Assembly (NCBI GenBank): GCA_017308345.1
Contig: JAFKFE010000237.1
Location: 1 to 7,289 of the forward strand
Length of the DNA: 7,289 nt
From: Alphaproteobacteria bacterium
GTDB taxonomy: Bacteria > Pseudomonadota > Alphaproteobacteria > Rhizobiales > Rhizobiaceae
Reading direction: 5' to 3'
Numbering within the stretch: position 1 is the stretch's first letter; each line of letters begins with the position of its first letter. Position numbers and translations under genes: made by a program. Under the pieces are notes generated by a model, which worked only from the letters and a program-made list of their open reading frames with translations, ran no database searches and had not been told where the DNA came from. This document shows positions 6,054 to 7,289 of this stretch, one piece after another.

Positions 6054-6231
6054 CAGACTCGTTCCAGCCGTTAACAGGGAGCCGATTTTGCATGCCCCGG
6101 CGGGCCTCGCCTGCCCGCAAAGGAACATTCCGCTTTCGCTCCGCGTCTTAAATCCCTATGTGTCGCCTGTCACACGCGGCGGCGCCGCAGTGCTTCAGAC
6201 TACAGGCGGCAGAAACCTTATTTCCGAGCCG

Positions 6232-7289
6232 ATGAACATCCAGCCGAAACACTCCCAGCCGTTGATCCTTTCGGGCCGCGACGTGACGGCCGTGCTGGGG
6301 CCCACGAACACCGGCAAGACCCATCTCGCCATCGAACGCATGGTCGCGCACGAGACCGGCGTCATCGGCCTGCCGCTGAGGCTGCTTGCCCGCGAAGTCT
6401 ATGCCCGGGTCTGCGAGAAGGTGGGCGCCCACAAGGTGGCGCTGGTCACCGGCGAGGAGAAGATCGTTCCGGCCGGCGCGAGATATTCTGTCTGCACCGT
6501 CGAGGCGATGCCGCGCGAGACCGATGCCGCCTTCGTCGCCATCGACGAAGTGCAGCTCGCCGGCGATCTCGAACGCGGCCACATCTTCACCGACCGCATC
6601 CTGCATCTGCGCGGCCGCCAGGAGACGCTGCTTCTGGGCGCGGCCACCATGCATGGCATCCTGCAGCGCCTGTTGAAGGGCGTGTCGGTGGTGACCCGGC
6701 CCAGGCTGTCGCACCTTGCCTATGCCGGCTCGAAGAAGCTGACCCGGCTGCCGCGGCGCACCGCCATCGTCGCTTTCTCGGCCGACGAGGTCTATGCCAT
6801 CGCCGAGCTGATCCGCCGCCAGCAGGGCGGCGCCGCCGTCGTGCTCGGCGCGCTTTCGCCGCGCACCCGCAATGCCCAGGTCGAGATCTTCCAGTCCGGC
6901 GACGTCGACTATCTCATCGCCACCGACGCCATCGGCATGGGGCTGAACCTCGACCTCGACCATGTCGCCTTCGCCCAGAACCGCAAATTCGACGGCTATC
7001 AGTACCGCAACCTGGCCGCGGCCGAGCTCGGCCAGATCGCCGGCCGCGCCGGCCGGCATCTGCGCGACGGCACGTTCGGCGTCACCGGCCAGGTCGATCC
7101 GTTCGACGAGGATCTGGTCGCCAAGATCGAGGCGCACGACTTCGACCCGGTGAAGGTGCTGCAGTGGCGCACCGCCGATTTCGATTTTTCCAGCCTCGAT
7201 GCGCTGAAGCGCTCGATCGAGACCAATGCGCCGGTCGAAGGGCTGACCCGCGCGCTGCCGGCCGTCGACGCGCAGGCGCTGGAGCATCT
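6232..7289 (+). CDS. Suv3-like SF2 ATP-dependent helicase, N-terminal part (cut by window end)
   Basis: An open frame of 352 codons runs off the window. It encodes both RecA-like lobes of an SF2 helicase of the Suv3 / mitochondrial degradosome type, widespread in Alphaproteobacteria and thought to unwind RNA. Motifs in order are Walker A GPTNTGKT (23-30), Walker B IDEVQ (104-108, a DEVQ variant of DEAD), motif III GAATM (136-140), IVAFS (179-183), motif V IATDAIGMGLNLDLDHVAF (229-247) and motif VI QIAGRAGR (268-275). The C-terminal region is missing. ATG 6232 is chosen because homologous proteins begin shortly before the Walker A motif. No strong ribosome binding site precedes it, and in-frame GTG codons at 6160 and 6190 are alternatives; an in-frame stop lies at 6004-6006. 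It follows the origin-like region. Confidence 0.88.
   Translation, partial: MNIQPKHSQPLILSGRDVTAVLGPTNTGKTHLAIERMVAHETGVIGLPLRLLAREVYARVCEKVGAHKVALVTGEEKIVPAGARYSVCTVEAMPRETDAAFVAIDEVQLAGDLERGHIFTDRILHLRGRQETLLLGAATMHGILQRLLKGVSVVTRPRLSHLAYAGSKKLTRLPRRTAIVAFSADEVYAIAELIRRQQGGAAVVLGALSPRTRNAQVEIFQSGDVDYLIATDAIGMGLNLDLDHVAFAQNRKFDGYQYRNLAAAELGQIAGRAGRHLRDGTFGVTGQVDPFDEDLVAKIEAHDFDPVKVLQWRTADFDFSSLDALKRSIETNAPVEGLTRALPAVDAQALEH

Larger units (their letters stand above)
5510..6231. other. 722-bp gene-free region with replication-origin-like features
   Basis: No convincing gene lies here; the short ORFs have no ribosome binding site or recognisable product. Bases 5510-5620 show little beyond a direct repeat CCAAGGCGG (5522-5530, 5548-5556). 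From about 5624 to 6075 the sequence is dense in motifs: two DnaA-like boxes, four GTTAAC hexamers (5630-5635, 5786-5791, 5902-5907, 6070-6075), ten GANTC sites between 5750 and 6060, a 40-bp AT-rich block, and a duplicated module. From 6076 to 6231 it is ordinary leader sequence of the helicase gene, with a weak 6-bp hairpin at 6100-6118. DnaA boxes, CcrM sites and TTAA-type CtrA half-sites together are known from the Caulobacter origin. An oriC or a cell-cycle-controlled regulatory region is inferred, not shown. The best-known alphaproteobacterial oriC neighbour, hemE, is not in the window. Confidence 0.5.

Noticed and set aside
6148..7287. 379-codon open frame on the minus strand, opposite the helicase gene
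   Set aside because: The plus strand encodes all helicase motifs in order. The minus frame is an antisense shadow typical of GC-rich coding DNA, with low-complexity composition and no recognised motif.
1..7289. CRISPR array, tRNA, rRNA, transposase or prophage genes
   Set aside because: None was seen: no regularly spaced repeat-spacer pattern, no cloverleaf candidate and no recombinase-like protein. The repeats present are palindromes and short arrays.

Overview
The window is GC-rich chromosomal DNA of an alphaproteobacterium, most likely of the order Hyphomicrobiales (Rhizobiales) and perhaps Mesorhizobium-like. This rests on the divergent phaR / phaAB block, the Suv3-type helicase, the codon use, and a cluster of GANTC (CcrM methylation) sites. 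Genus is a judgement from general similarity; no search was run.

Layout. (1) 1-2386: two divergent citrate-synthase-family genes. A stand-alone enzyme lies on the minus strand (57-1157) and ends in a clear intrinsic terminator. Facing away from it is a second citrate synthase domain carrying an N-terminal helix-turn-helix (1247-2386). The 89-bp region between them holds a 14-bp perfect palindrome and further inverted repeats, suggesting that the DNA-binding paralogue controls the pair. (2) 2387-2576: an intergenic region dominated by a nested imperfect palindrome of about 142 bp, ending at the phaR stop codon. (3) 2577-5509: the polyhydroxybutyrate (PHB) block. phaR (repressor, minus strand) is divergent from phaA (beta-ketothiolase) and phaB (acetoacetyl-CoA reductase). 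The phaA-phaB gap holds an inverted array of heptamers. No phaC synthase gene is in the window. (4) 5510-6231: 722 bp without a credible gene. It contains a perfect DnaA box with a second related box 22 bp away, four GTTAAC hexamers, ten GANTC sites within 311 bp, a 40-bp AT-rich segment and two copies of a roughly 50-bp module. This resembles an alphaproteobacterial replication origin or a cell-cycle-controlled regulatory region and is the most interesting part of the window. (5) 6232-7289: the 5' part of a Suv3-like SF2 helicase gene, cut by the window edge.

Functional theme. All the metabolic genes act on acetyl-CoA. Citrate synthases send it into the TCA or methylcitrate route, PhaA and PhaB send it to PHB precursors, and PhaR and the HTH-citrate synthase are the two evident regulators. 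The two divergent promoter regions share an identical 13-bp string, which hints at common control but is not proof.
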